Positions 8,376 through 18,530 of a stretch of DNA of 64,000 nt are shown in pieces; the first letter of the stretch is position 1; every line of letters begins with the position of its first letter. The notes under the pieces are model-generated. The model searched no databases. It worked only from the letters and a program-made list of their open reading frames with translations, and was not told the DNA's origin. The stretch comes from Neisseria macacae ATCC 33926 (GTDB lineage Bacteria > Pseudomonadota > Gammaproteobacteria > Burkholderiales > Neisseriaceae), in assembly GCF_022749495.1 (NCBI RefSeq), contig NZ_CP094241.1, positions 124,001 to 188,000 on the forward strand, given 5' to 3'. The translations under genes and the position numbers were made by a program.

Positions 8376-11300
8376 ATGAATAAAATCTATCGTGTCGTAT
8401 GGAACGAAACCACACAGACGTGGAATGCGGTGGCGGAATTCGCCAAAGCGCATGGGAAAACGGCTTCATCAGGCATAGGCGGCATCGTTGCCTCCGTAGG
8501 CGTGCGCTTCGCGTTTACCGCCATCATGTCCGGCCTGCTGCTTGCCAGCGGTCAAGTCATGGCCGCAGCAAATAACGGTAAAACCCTTGCCAATGGCAAA
8601 GCCGTCACTGCGGCTGCCGAAGGTACCGACTACAACACCTGCTATTTCGATACCACCAGCTACAACGTGGTCTGCGGCGATGATACGACGACTGCGTTAG
8701 ATTTCATTCCTCAAGACGGCGGACAACCTCCAAAACAAGGTAAATCTGTCTCCATCGGACAAGGAACCCAAACCAGCGGAGAAAGTAACGTTGCCATCGG
8801 TCCGAATTCAGCTACTGCCGAAACCGGCTCTATTGCCATCGGTTCTTCCGCCAATGCGGCCAAAAACCAGACTATTGCCATCGGTCAAGGTGCGGCAACG
8901 AAAGGTCAGGCTGACATTGCTATAGGTAAAGGTGCGGGTCCCGGCTCCAGTTCTGCAAACGGGCGAAACATCGCTATCGGTGAAAATGCGTTACAAAACA
9001 GCACGAACAGCGATAACGTGATCGCCATCGGTACCAACGCAGGCAGTGGCAGTGACAGTACCCAGTCCATTTACATCGGTAATGGCGCAAACGGTATGGA
9101 AACCAAAAACGTCGCTATCGGTAACTTGGCGAAAACCAAAAGCGGCAGTGTCGGCATCGGCGACTCTTCAAATGCGCAAGGCAGATCATCTGTTGCCATC
9201 GGTACCAGCGCCACTGTTACTGAAGCGGCAGGTAACGGTATTTCCATCGGTTTCAATTCCAATACTTCGGGTATGAGCGCCGTAGCCATCGGTGGTGCGA
9301 GTACCGTTGGCAAGGGTGCGAATGCATCAGGTGCAGCCAGCCTTGCGATTATGAGTACTGCCATTGCCACCGGACAACGGGCTATTGCCGTGGGTGAATC
9401 GGCTTTAGGTTCAGGCTCTTACGGCATTGCCATCGGTGGTAAAGCGAATGCGTTAGGTGCTTCCTCCATCGCGATTGGCGGCAGTCAGGCGGCGGATAAA
9501 GGACCGACTGCAACCGGCAATTTCTCAACTGCTATCGGTTATGGTGCAAAAGCAGGCAATTCGGATGCTGTCGCCATCGGTTCGACTGCCAATGCCGCCC
9601 TGAAAGATACCACTGCCGTCGGTAAAAACAGCACGGCAAACGGTCTGCGCGCCACAGCCTTCGGTGTAGACAGCAATGCAGGTGCTGAAAATGCCTTGGC
9701 TGCCGGTCCGCAAACCACCGCTTCTGCCAAAGGCGCGATTGCTGTCGGTTTTGCCACTCAGGCAACCGGTTTGAGCAGCATTGCAGTCGGTAAGGAAGCC
9801 ATTGCCACTACAGAGACTTCTACTTCACTCGGTCAAAACAGCCAAGCCACTGCCAACAACGCTGTCGCCATCGGTAACAAAGCCGTAGCGGCAGGTACGG
9901 GCAATATCGTGGTAGGTACGAACGCAGGTGTGTACGACGCCGCCGTTTCCGCAGGGCGCACAGTCGGCGCGGACACCGTCTATATCGGCGCGGACAGCGG
10001 TCGCAATGCCTATACCAACGAACGCCAAATCTCCATCGGTAAAGGTACGGGCAACAACGCTACCGGCGTGGACAATATTGCCCTCGGCTTGCGTTCCGGC
10101 GCATTTGTGTCTGGTGCGAACAACGTCGCCATCGGTAGGGAAGCAGGCATGGGTACGGATGCCCAAAAACTGAGCGTCACTTCCACTGTCGCCATCGGTG
10201 AGGCTGCAAAAGGCAGCTTCAGCAACACCGTCGCCATTGGTAAAACGGCCTTGGCAGAAAAAGAATCCGCAGTTGCCGTCGGTATGGTTTCCAAAGCCAG
10301 CGGCGACAATTCCGTCGCCATCGGTAAGACTGCCAATGCCAGCGCACACGAAACCGTAGCCATCGGTCACGAGACTGTTGCCGGAGCCGTTTCTTCCGTC
10401 GCTGTCGGTCAGCGTGCCAACGCATCGGGCAGTGAGGCGGTCGCATTGGGTATCGATTCTAATGCCTCCGGTCGTTTTGCCGTGGCCATCGGTAACATGG
10501 CGAAGGTAACCAACAGCAAGCTCAACGGCATTGCCATCGGCAGCAATGCTGTCGCTTCAGAAGACTATGCAATGGCGATGGGTCTTGACACCCAAGCAAC
10601 GGGCAACAGCTCGATTGCCTTTGGTAATACGACTAAAGCACTTGCTGCAGAAGCTATTGCTATCGGTCATTCCGCCAATGCAGCGGAAGGCAATACTGTC
10701 GCCTTGGGTGTATCTGCGACTTCGGCAAAAGCAGGGGCGGTTACTTTGGGTGCATACACCAAAGCTGATGCTGTCAAAGCACTTGCCTTGGGTTACGAAT
10801 CCCATGCCGTCAATGAAAACGATGTTGCTTTGGGTGGCGGCAGTTTGACTGAAGCGCATCACAGTGGCGATTACACACTGAACGGTAACTACACAGCCGC
10901 CGGTACATGGTCTTACGGTACGGTTTCCGTCGGTAAAGTCGATGCAACCACCCCTGCCAACAACTTTACCCGTCAAATTCAAAACGTTTCCGCAGGTGTC
11001 ATCAGTGCAACCAGCACCGACGCCATCAACGGCAGCCAGCTTTACGCGACCAATTCTTACCTGCTTAACTTGGGTAACAACGTCAAAAACGCCTTGGGCG
11101 GCGAAACTGCAATCGACAATGCAGGCAATCTGACCCTGAACAATTTAGGCGGTACAGGCAAAGCCAATGTTCACGACGCTTTGGAAGCGATGAACAACAA
11201 AATCGACCAATTAGGCGGCGGCAGCTCCAGCCATTTTTACAGCGTTCAGACGACCTCCAATGCCCGAGGCAATTACAACAATGACGGTGCAACCGGATTG

Positions 11301-14300
11301 GATGCTCTGGCAGCAGGTGCGGACGCGCAGGCAGCGGGCGATTTTGCCGTAGCCGTCGGTACAGGTGCGCAGGCGGTAATTTCCAACTCTATCGCCATCG
11401 GTAAAAACGCCTCCGTCAACGAAGATACCGCCTCCGTTGCCGCCGTCAACGGCGCGACCAAAGGTGAAGGCTCCGTCGCCATCGGTGCGAACACCAAAGC
11501 CAGCGGCACCAACGCTACCGCCGTCGGTCAAGCGTCCAACGCCTACGGTCAAAACTCCTTCGCAGGCGGTCAGTCTTCCAAAGCATTGGGCAAATCCAGC
11601 GTAGCGGTCGGTGACGGCGCAATCGCCAACCAAGATTCCGCCACCGCAATCGGCGCATACAGCCAGTCCACGGCGGCAGGTGCGACCGCGTTGGGCTTCA
11701 ATACCCGCGCAACCGCTTCCGGTACTGTCGCGGCAGGTCGCAACAGCAAAGCCACTTCCAACAATGCTTTGGCATTGGGTAACGAAGCAGACGCGCAAAA
11801 AGACGACACCATCGCCATCGGCTACAACGCCCAAGCCACGCAAAACCGTGCCGTAGCCTTCGGTAAAAATGCCAAAGCCACCGCAGGCGACACCTTTGCT
11901 TTCGGTGATGCGGCAAAAGCCTCTGTCGGCAATGCCATCGCTTTCGGTAAAAACGCCAATGCCGCTCATGCAGGTTCTATCGCATTGGGTGCCAATTCCG
12001 CGACTGAAGCAGCCGTTCAGACGACCTCTGCCACCGTTGGCGGTCTGACCTTCGGCAACTTCGCAGGCAACGCCCCTGAGTCCACACTCAGCATCGGCAC
12101 GGCAGGCAAAGAGCGTACGATTACCAACGTCGCCGCAGGCCGCATCAGCGACAGCAGCACCGACGCAGTAAACGGCAGCCAGCTTTATGCGACTCAAAAC
12201 GTCATGAACAACATCGGTACGACCGCAGTCGGCGTATTGGGTGGAAACGCAGCCATTGCGAATAACGGCACCATCACGATGTCCAACATCGGCGGTACGG
12301 GTGCGTCCACCATCGACGGCGCGATTTCCGCCATCAACAACGCCTCTTACAAGTCGTTCAAGTTGAATACGGCTAAAACCAACGGCACCAACGGCGAAGC
12401 CTACAACCACTCGTTGAAAGAAATTACCAATGGTTCGACCATCACGTTGGAAGCGGGTAAAAACATTGTGCTGAACCAAAACGAGTCCACCGTCAGCATC
12501 AATACTGCCGATGCGCCTGAGTTTGCCGGCAAAATTACCGCTAAAGACGGGCTGGATATGTCCAACACCAAGATTACCAATCTGGGCAAGGGCGACCAAC
12601 CGACCGATGCGGTTAACCTGAGCCAGTTGACCGATGCCATCAATAACGTTCACGTTACTACCCTGACGGCGGTTACCAACGAAGCGCCGTTTGCTTACGT
12701 TTCCGCAGATGGCAGAATCCTGAAGCGCAACGTAACGGTTGACGGTTCAGGCGCAAAACAGGTTTCCTTTGTTTACGCTGACGATACAAGTACGCCATAT
12801 AACGGCGCAGTAACCATTGCCGCGCTGAACCCGACCGATCCGCAAACCACCGTTCCAACCTCAATCGGCAACGTCGCCGCAGGTAAGGGACAAAATGATG
12901 CGGTAAACGTATCCCAACTGGACAAAGTTGCCCAAGCTCTGGGTACTTCCGTCAACAACGCGACAGGCGAAATCGCCGCGCCGAAATACTCTGTAATTTC
13001 CGGCAGCCCGGCAACTTCAGGCGTAGCTGATTACAACAATGTCGGCGATGCATTGACTGCCTTGAGCAATGCCGTTCGTGCGCCTTTAACTTTTGCAGGT
13101 GACAGCGGTACGCCTTCAACCCGCCAATTGGGCAGCACTGTCACCGTTAAAGGCGGTGAGGCAGATGCAACCAAACTGTCCGCTAACAACATCGGCGTGG
13201 TTTCAGACGACGCCAATGGCACGCTCAACGTCAAACTGGCGAAAGAGCTGAAAGGTCTGACCTCGTCTGAATTCATCGACGCAGCAGGCGGCAAAACCAC
13301 CGTTTCTGCAGACGGCGTGACCGTCGGTACAGCGGCAAACCCTGTCAAACTGACGACCGAAGGTCTGTCTAACGGCGGTAAGAAGGCAACCGAAATCGCT
13401 GCCGGTGTGAGCAATACCGACGCCGTCAACGTCAGCCAGCTCACTCCGTTGGCAACCGCATTGGGCGCAACCGTCAATCCGACTACCGGCGCGGTTGAAG
13501 TACCGAATCTGGTGGTAACCAAAACCGACGGCACGCAGGCCGCACCTGTCAACACCGTACAAGGCGCGTTGGACAACATCGGTACCGAGCTGCAAAAAGG
13601 CCTGACTTTCGGCGGCGACAACGCAGACAAGAATTTCGAGCGCAAACTCGGCAACCAAGTCTTGGTTAAAGGCGGTGCAGATGCGGCGAAACTGTCCGAC
13701 AACAACATCGGCGTGGTTTCAGACGACCTTAACGGTACGCTCAACGTCAAACTTGCCAAAGATTTGCAAGGTTTGAACAGCGCACAATTTGAAACCGACG
13801 GCAACGTGACCACCATCAACGGCGGCAATGTTTCCTTGGCTGACAAAGACGGCAATATTGCCGAAACCACAGCAAACGGCATCACCCTGACCCCGGTGCC
13901 AAGCAGCGGCAAAGAAGCCGTCAGCCTGACCAAAGACGGTCTGAACAACGGCGGCAACAAGATTACTAAGGTTGCCGAAGGTACGCTTGCGGCTGACAGT
14001 ACCGATGCTGTTAACGGAGCGCAACTGTACAAAGTTGATCAGAAAGCCGACACCAATGCCGAAAATATCGCCAAAGGCATCAATATCGGTGGTACGAGCG
14101 GCAGCAACAAATACGCATTGGGCGACACTGTCAACATCAAAGGCGACAGTAACATTACCAGCGAAACCGTTGAAGGCGGCGTACAACTGAAACTTGCCGA
14201 TACCGTCAAAATCGGACAAGACAGTGGCAAACCTGTCAGCATCGACGGCGTAAACGGTACTGTCAGCGGTCTGAGCAACAAAGCCTTGGGCGGTGCGGAC

Positions 14301-17300
14301 TTCGCTACCAAAGGTCAAGCAGCGACTGAAGAGCAGTTGAACGCTACCCAAGCCAACCTGGCGAAAATCCTCGGCGGTAACGCAGCCAACAACAACGGCA
14401 ACGTCAACTTCACCGACATTGGCGGTACAGGCAAAGACAACGTCCACGACGCCATTGCCGCAGTGAAAGAAACTGCCGAAAAAGGCTGGAACCTGAACGC
14501 CAACGACGAAACCTCGTCTGAAAAAATCGGCGCAGGCGACACCGTAACCTTCAAAGAAGGTAAAAACGTCAAAGTCAGCCGCAACGGTAAGAACATCACC
14601 GTAGCGACTTCAGACGACGTATCCTTCAACAAAGTAACTGTCGGCGACAGCGTTCTGACCGACAACGGGTTGACTGTGGGCAACGGCAAAGCAGGTAATC
14701 CTGTCAGCCTGACCAAAGACGGTTTGGACAACGGCGGCAATAAAATCGCCAACGTCGCCGCAGGCGAGGCAGATACCGACGCCGTCAACGTTGCTCAGTT
14801 GAAAGCCAATTCAGGTCGTGTGGAAAGCGGCGACGACAACATCGTCGTCGAAACCGACAAAACAGGCGGTTCTAACGTTTACAAAGTTTCTACCGCTAAA
14901 GACCTGAAGGCTGACAGCCTGACCGCAGGCGAGACCGTTGTGAACAACAGCGGCGTAACCGTCGGCGACAAAGTGGCGCTGGGCAAAGACGGTCTGAAAG
15001 CAGGCGATGTGAACATCACTGCCGACGGCATCGACGCCGGCAACAAAGCCATCAGCAACGTAGCCAAAGGCGTAAAAGACACCGACGCCGTCAACGTCGC
15101 CCAGTTGAACGAACAACTCGCCGCCACTGAAAAAACCACCACCGTCGTTGCCGGCAAGAACGTTACCGTCAGCGAAAAAGTGGACGGCAACAACACCGAG
15201 TACACCGTTAACGCCGACAAGACCACTCTCAGCCAAGCGGCGGGCGGTGCGGTTAAAGTCAACGAAGGTGCGAAAGACGCCGACGGTGTTACCGATTACG
15301 CCCTCGACCTGACCGACGAAGCCAAAGCCGACATCGCCAAAGGCGTCGCGGCGAAAGACGCGGTGGACAACAAAGGCCTGACCTTTGCCGCCGACAACGG
15401 CACGACCGGTGCGAAGAAACTGGGTGACAGCCTGAGCGTCAAAGGCGACGGCAACATCCTGACCCGCGCCGACGAAAACGGCATCGGCTTCTCGCTGGCC
15501 GACAAGATTACCGTCGGCAAAGCAGGCAACGGCAACAAACCGCTCGTAATCGACGGTACCGCCGGTCTGATTTCCGGTCTGAGCAACACCACTCTGGGCG
15601 GTGCGGACTTTGCCACTAAAGGCCAAGCCGCAAGCGAAGAGCAGCTGAACGCAGCCCAAGCCAACCTGGCGAACCTGCTCGGCGGTAACGCGGCCAACGA
15701 CAAAGGCAACGTGACCACCACCGACATCGGCGGTACCGGCAAAGACAACGTTCACGACGCCATTGCCGCAGTGAAAGAAACTGCCGACAAAGGCTGGAAC
15801 CTGAACGCCAACGACGAAACCTCGTCTGAAAAAATTGCCGCAGGCGACACCGTAACCTTCAAAGAAGGCAAAAACGTCAAAGTCAGCCGCGACGGTAAGA
15901 ACATCACCGTAGCGACTTCAGACGACGTCTCCTTCGACAAAGTGACCGTAGGCGGCAGCGTACTGACCGACAACGGACTGACTGTGGGCAACGGCAAAGC
16001 AGGCAAGCCCGTCAGCCTGACCAAAGACGGTCTGAACAACGGCGGCAACAAAGTCACCGACATCGCCGCAGGCGAAGCCGACACCGACGCAGTGAACGTT
16101 GCACAGCTTAAAGCAGCCGCAGCGAAAGCCACGTCCAAAGTGGACAGCGGCAACGACAACATCGTCGTCACACCAGAGCAAAATGCCGACGGCAGCACCA
16201 CTTACAAAGTGGCGACCGCACCTAACCTCAAAGCCGACAGCTTCAGCGCAGGCGATACCGTTGTGAACAACGACGGCGTCAAAGTCGGCGACAAAGTGGC
16301 ACTGGGCAAAGACGGTCTGAAAGCAGGCGATGTCAACATCACTGCCGACGGTATCAATGCAGGCAACAAAGCCATCAGTAACGTTGCTGAAGGCAAGAAA
16401 GATACTGATGCAGTAAATGTTGGACAGTTGAACCGTCTGACCGCTGCTGCTAAGACAGAAGTCGAAGCCGGTACCAACATCGCCAGCGTGAGCAGCAAAC
16501 AAGGTGCGAACGGTCAAACCGTTTACACCGTGAACGCAGACGGCGCGAGCGTCTCCGCAGGTTCCGACAATATCGTCGTGACTAAAGGCAACAAAGACGC
16601 CAACAACGTAACCGACTACGCGGTTGACCTGTCTAAAGCCGTCAAAGCCGACATCGCCAAAGGCGTAGCGGCGAAAGACGCAGTAGACAACAAAGGCATC
16701 AGCTTCGCAGGCGACAGCGGTACGACCGTTGCCAACAAACTGGGCGATACCGTTGCGGTTAAAGGCGATGCCAACATCACCACCACCGCAGGCGCGAACG
16801 GCATTCAGGTCGGTCTCAACAAAGACCTGAAAGTAGACAGCGTCAAAGCAGGAGATACGGTTGTGAACAACAACGGCGTCAACGTCGGCGACAAAGTGGC
16901 GCTGGGTAAAGACGGTCTGAAAGCAGGCGATGTCAACATCACTGCCGACGGTATCAACGCAGGCGGTAAGAAAGTGACCGGCGTCGCCGCAGGCACCGTC
17001 GCCGCAGGCAGCACCGATGCCGTCAACGGCGGACAACTGCACCAGGTTTACGAACTGATCGGCAGCAACGGCGGCAACGTCAACACCGCACCGCCGTCAG
17101 TCGAAGCAGACGGCAAAGCAGGCTTGGGTAATATCAAAAACATTACCCTGGTGGACAACAGCAACAATCCGAACGTGACCAACGTTACGAACGAGACCAA
17201 GATCGCCCAGTCCAACGGTTACAGCCTCGTGACCTACAACGTCGAAGACCAAGGCATGTACGTGACCAACAACGTCATCGAAGCCGTAGGCCGTATGAAC

Positions 17301-18233
17301 GAACAAGGTATCAAGTTCTTCCATACCAACGACGGCGAAGTGAACCCCGACGTACAGGCCTATAACAGCGAAGACTCCAGCGCGAGCGGCGCATACGCCA
17401 CGGCAGTCGGCTACCAAGCCGCTTCCAAAGGCACCAACGCCATCGCTATTGGTAAAGGCGCCCAAGCCAACGCCGAGAACACCATCGCCATCGGTACCGG
17501 CAACATCGTCAGCGGCAAAAACTCCGGCGCCATCGGTGACCCGACCGTAGTAAGCGGCAACAGCGCTTACTCCATCGGTAACAACAACAACGTATCCGCC
17601 GACAACGCCTACGCACTGGGCAGCGACATCAAAGCCACGGTTAAAGACTCCGTCTACCTCGGCGACCGCGCCCAAACCCAAGGCATCCATACGGCTGATG
17701 CGGCCAAAGGCGAAGCCTACACCTACGGCGGCCTGAACGACAAAGCCGTGGCAGGCAAAGCAGGTTCGGCTGCCGCCGCGAACAAAGTCGCCGGTGTCGT
17801 CACCGTCGGCAACGGTACGGACGAGACCCGTCAGGTACAAGGTGTGGCGGCAGGTGTGGTATCTGCGGATTCGACCGATGCGATCAACGGCAGCCAGTTG
17901 TATTACACCAATCAGGCGATTAACCAAAACGTGACCAACATCGGCAATTACGTGGTGAACATGGGCAACCAAATCAACCAACGTATCGACAATGTGGAAA
18001 GCGACTCCAAAGCCGGTACCGCAGCAGCCATGGCGGTGGCAGGCCTGCCGCAGGCCTACCTGCCGGGTAAGAGCATGATGGCGGTTGCAGGCGGCGTTTA
18101 CCGCGGTGAAAGCGGCTACGCAGTCGGCTTCTCCAGCATCTCCGACGGCGGCAACTGGATCATCAAAGGTACCGCTACCGGCAACTCGCGCGGCCACTAC
18201 GGCGCGACTGCAGGTGTCGGTTACCAATGGTAA
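8376..18233 (+). CDS. Giant trimeric autotransporter adhesin (YadA/Hia type)
   Basis: 3285 residues from MNKIYRVVWN. Residues 1-65 are an extended signal peptide region (ESPR) ending in VMA/AAA. A long YadA-like head of roughly 14-residue repeats with the AIG core runs to about residue 860 and closes with a neck (SAGVISATSTDAINGSQLY). A second head (about 960-1240) and neck follow, then a stalk with many TDAVNVSQL necks and coiled segments, a third short head near 3000-3100, a last neck (VSADSTDAINGSQLY) and a C-terminal YadA anchor of about 70 residues ending GVGYQW. It should form a fibre on the outer membrane binding host cells or matrix (type Vc secretion). Three complete DUS copies lie inside the gene. 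Confidence 0.97.
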   Translation: MNKIYRVVWNETTQTWNAVAEFAKAHGKTASSGIGGIVASVGVRFAFTAIMSGLLLASGQVMAAANNGKTLANGKAVTAAAEGTDYNTCYFDTTSYNVVCGDDTTTALDFIPQDGGQPPKQGKSVSIGQGTQTSGESNVAIGPNSATAETGSIAIGSSANAAKNQTIAIGQGAATKGQADIAIGKGAGPGSSSANGRNIAIGENALQNSTNSDNVIAIGTNAGSGSDSTQSIYIGNGANGMETKNVAIGNLAKTKSGSVGIGDSSNAQGRSSVAIGTSATVTEAAGNGISIGFNSNTSGMSAVAIGGASTVGKGANASGAASLAIMSTAIATGQRAIAVGESALGSGSYGIAIGGKANALGASSIAIGGSQAADKGPTATGNFSTAIGYGAKAGNSDAVAIGSTANAALKDTTAVGKNSTANGLRATAFGVDSNAGAENALAAGPQTTASAKGAIAVGFATQATGLSSIAVGKEAIATTETSTSLGQNSQATANNAVAIGNKAVAAGTGNIVVGTNAGVYDAAVSAGRTVGADTVYIGADSGRNAYTNERQISIGKGTGNNATGVDNIALGLRSGAFVSGANNVAIGREAGMGTDAQKLSVTSTVAIGEAAKGSFSNTVAIGKTALAEKESAVAVGMVSKASGDNSVAIGKTANASAHETVAIGHETVAGAVSSVAVGQRANASGSEAVALGIDSNASGRFAVAIGNMAKVTNSKLNGIAIGSNAVASEDYAMAMGLDTQATGNSSIAFGNTTKALAAEAIAIGHSANAAEGNTVALGVSATSAKAGAVTLGAYTKADAVKALALGYESHAVNENDVALGGGSLTEAHHSGDYTLNGNYTAAGTWSYGTVSVGKVDATTPANNFTRQIQNVSAGVISATSTDAINGSQLYATNSYLLNLGNNVKNALGGETAIDNAGNLTLNNLGGTGKANVHDALEAMNNKIDQLGGGSSSHFYSVQTTSNARGNYNNDGATGLDALAAGADAQAAGDFAVAVGTGAQAVISNSIAIGKNASVNEDTASVAAVNGATKGEGSVAIGANTKASGTNATAVGQASNAYGQNSFAGGQSSKALGKSSVAVGDGAIANQDSATAIGAYSQSTAAGATALGFNTRATASGTVAAGRNSKATSNNALALGNEADAQKDDTIAIGYNAQATQNRAVAFGKNAKATAGDTFAFGDAAKASVGNAIAFGKNANAAHAGSIALGANSATEAAVQTTSATVGGLTFGNFAGNAPESTLSIGTAGKERTITNVAAGRISDSSTDAVNGSQLYATQNVMNNIGTTAVGVLGGNAAIANNGTITMSNIGGTGASTIDGAISAINNASYKSFKLNTAKTNGTNGEAYNHSLKEITNGSTITLEAGKNIVLNQNESTVSINTADAPEFAGKITAKDGLDMSNTKITNLGKGDQPTDAVNLSQLTDAINNVHVTTLTAVTNEAPFAYVSADGRILKRNVTVDGSGAKQVSFVYADDTSTPYNGAVTIAALNPTDPQTTVPTSIGNVAAGKGQNDAVNVSQLDKVAQALGTSVNNATGEIAAPKYSVISGSPATSGVADYNNVGDALTALSNAVRAPLTFAGDSGTPSTRQLGSTVTVKGGEADATKLSANNIGVVSDDANGTLNVKLAKELKGLTSSEFIDAAGGKTTVSADGVTVGTAANPVKLTTEGLSNGGKKATEIAAGVSNTDAVNVSQLTPLATALGATVNPTTGAVEVPNLVVTKTDGTQAAPVNTVQGALDNIGTELQKGLTFGGDNADKNFERKLGNQVLVKGGADAAKLSDNNIGVVSDDLNGTLNVKLAKDLQGLNSAQFETDGNVTTINGGNVSLADKDGNIAETTANGITLTPVPSSGKEAVSLTKDGLNNGGNKITKVAEGTLAADSTDAVNGAQLYKVDQKADTNAENIAKGINIGGTSGSNKYALGDTVNIKGDSNITSETVEGGVQLKLADTVKIGQDSGKPVSIDGVNGTVSGLSNKALGGADFATKGQAATEEQLNATQANLAKILGGNAANNNGNVNFTDIGGTGKDNVHDAIAAVKETAEKGWNLNANDETSSEKIGAGDTVTFKEGKNVKVSRNGKNITVATSDDVSFNKVTVGDSVLTDNGLTVGNGKAGNPVSLTKDGLDNGGNKIANVAAGEADTDAVNVAQLKANSGRVESGDDNIVVETDKTGGSNVYKVSTAKDLKADSLTAGETVVNNSGVTVGDKVALGKDGLKAGDVNITADGIDAGNKAISNVAKGVKDTDAVNVAQLNEQLAATEKTTTVVAGKNVTVSEKVDGNNTEYTVNADKTTLSQAAGGAVKVNEGAKDADGVTDYALDLTDEAKADIAKGVAAKDAVDNKGLTFAADNGTTGAKKLGDSLSVKGDGNILTRADENGIGFSLADKITVGKAGNGNKPLVIDGTAGLISGLSNTTLGGADFATKGQAASEEQLNAAQANLANLLGGNAANDKGNVTTTDIGGTGKDNVHDAIAAVKETADKGWNLNANDETSSEKIAAGDTVTFKEGKNVKVSRDGKNITVATSDDVSFDKVTVGGSVLTDNGLTVGNGKAGKPVSLTKDGLNNGGNKVTDIAAGEADTDAVNVAQLKAAAAKATSKVDSGNDNIVVTPEQNADGSTTYKVATAPNLKADSFSAGDTVVNNDGVKVGDKVALGKDGLKAGDVNITADGINAGNKAISNVAEGKKDTDAVNVGQLNRLTAAAKTEVEAGTNIASVSSKQGANGQTVYTVNADGASVSAGSDNIVVTKGNKDANNVTDYAVDLSKAVKADIAKGVAAKDAVDNKGISFAGDSGTTVANKLGDTVAVKGDANITTTAGANGIQVGLNKDLKVDSVKAGDTVVNNNGVNVGDKVALGKDGLKAGDVNITADGINAGGKKVTGVAAGTVAAGSTDAVNGGQLHQVYELIGSNGGNVNTAPPSVEADGKAGLGNIKNITLVDNSNNPNVTNVTNETKIAQSNGYSLVTYNVEDQGMYVTNNVIEAVGRMNEQGIKFFHTNDGEVNPDVQAYNSEDSSASGAYATAVGYQAASKGTNAIAIGKGAQANAENTIAIGTGNIVSGKNSGAIGDPTVVSGNSAYSIGNNNNVSADNAYALGSDIKATVKDSVYLGDRAQTQGIHTADAAKGEAYTYGGLNDKAVAGKAGSAAAANKVAGVVTVGNGTDETRQVQGVAAGVVSADSTDAINGSQLYYTNQAINQNVTNIGNYVVNMGNQINQRIDNVESDSKAGTAAAMAVAGLPQAYLPGKSMMAVAGGVYRGESGYAVGFSSISDGGNWIIKGTATGNSRGHYGATAGVGYQW
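14280..16960 (+). repeat. Long internal direct repeats in the adhesin stalk
   Basis: A block beginning GGTGCGGACTT near 14290 returns near 15600 with high identity (about 1.31 kb period; GWNLNANDETSSEKI appears in both). A shorter module (VALGKDGLKAGDVNITADGI) occurs three times near 14970, 16290 and 16890. Such in-frame repeats allow stalk length to change by recombination. Confidence 0.85.
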
Positions 18234-18264
18234 TCCTGATCTAAAGCCTGTTTGAAGGCAAAGC

Positions 18265-18310
18265 AAAGGTCGTCTGAAAACCCGAAACAGGGTTTTCAGA
18301 CGACCTTTTT
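18265..18310. terminator. DUS hairpin after the adhesin
   Basis: Convergent DUS copies with GGGTTT/AAACCC extending the stem and a T-run, 32 bases past the adhesin stop. A lone DUS core (TTTCAGACGACC) follows near 18396; the rest of the 300-base gap to 18531 holds no gene. Confidence 0.85.
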
Positions 18311-18530
18311 CTATATCGGATTGAATGGGAGGAGGAAGGGTTCCAATATGCTCGGTTTCTCAAACACTCGCTTGACACAAAACGCTAAGATTTGTTTTCA
18401 GACGACCTTGCAGTCATGTCCGACTATTTTTTGTGGCAAAATTCAGCCATGTTCCACATGGTCAGTCCGCGTATTTAAACTGAAGAAATTTCAAGCCAGC
18501 TGACCAAACAGATTACAAGGAGAAACAGAT

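Noticed and set aside
9525..18266. Many long minus-strand open frames opposite the adhesin (up to 480 codons)
   Set aside because: They mirror the repetitive Gly/Ala-rich plus-strand coding sequence, have low-complexity products and no ribosome-binding sites. The plus frame has clear adhesin domains.
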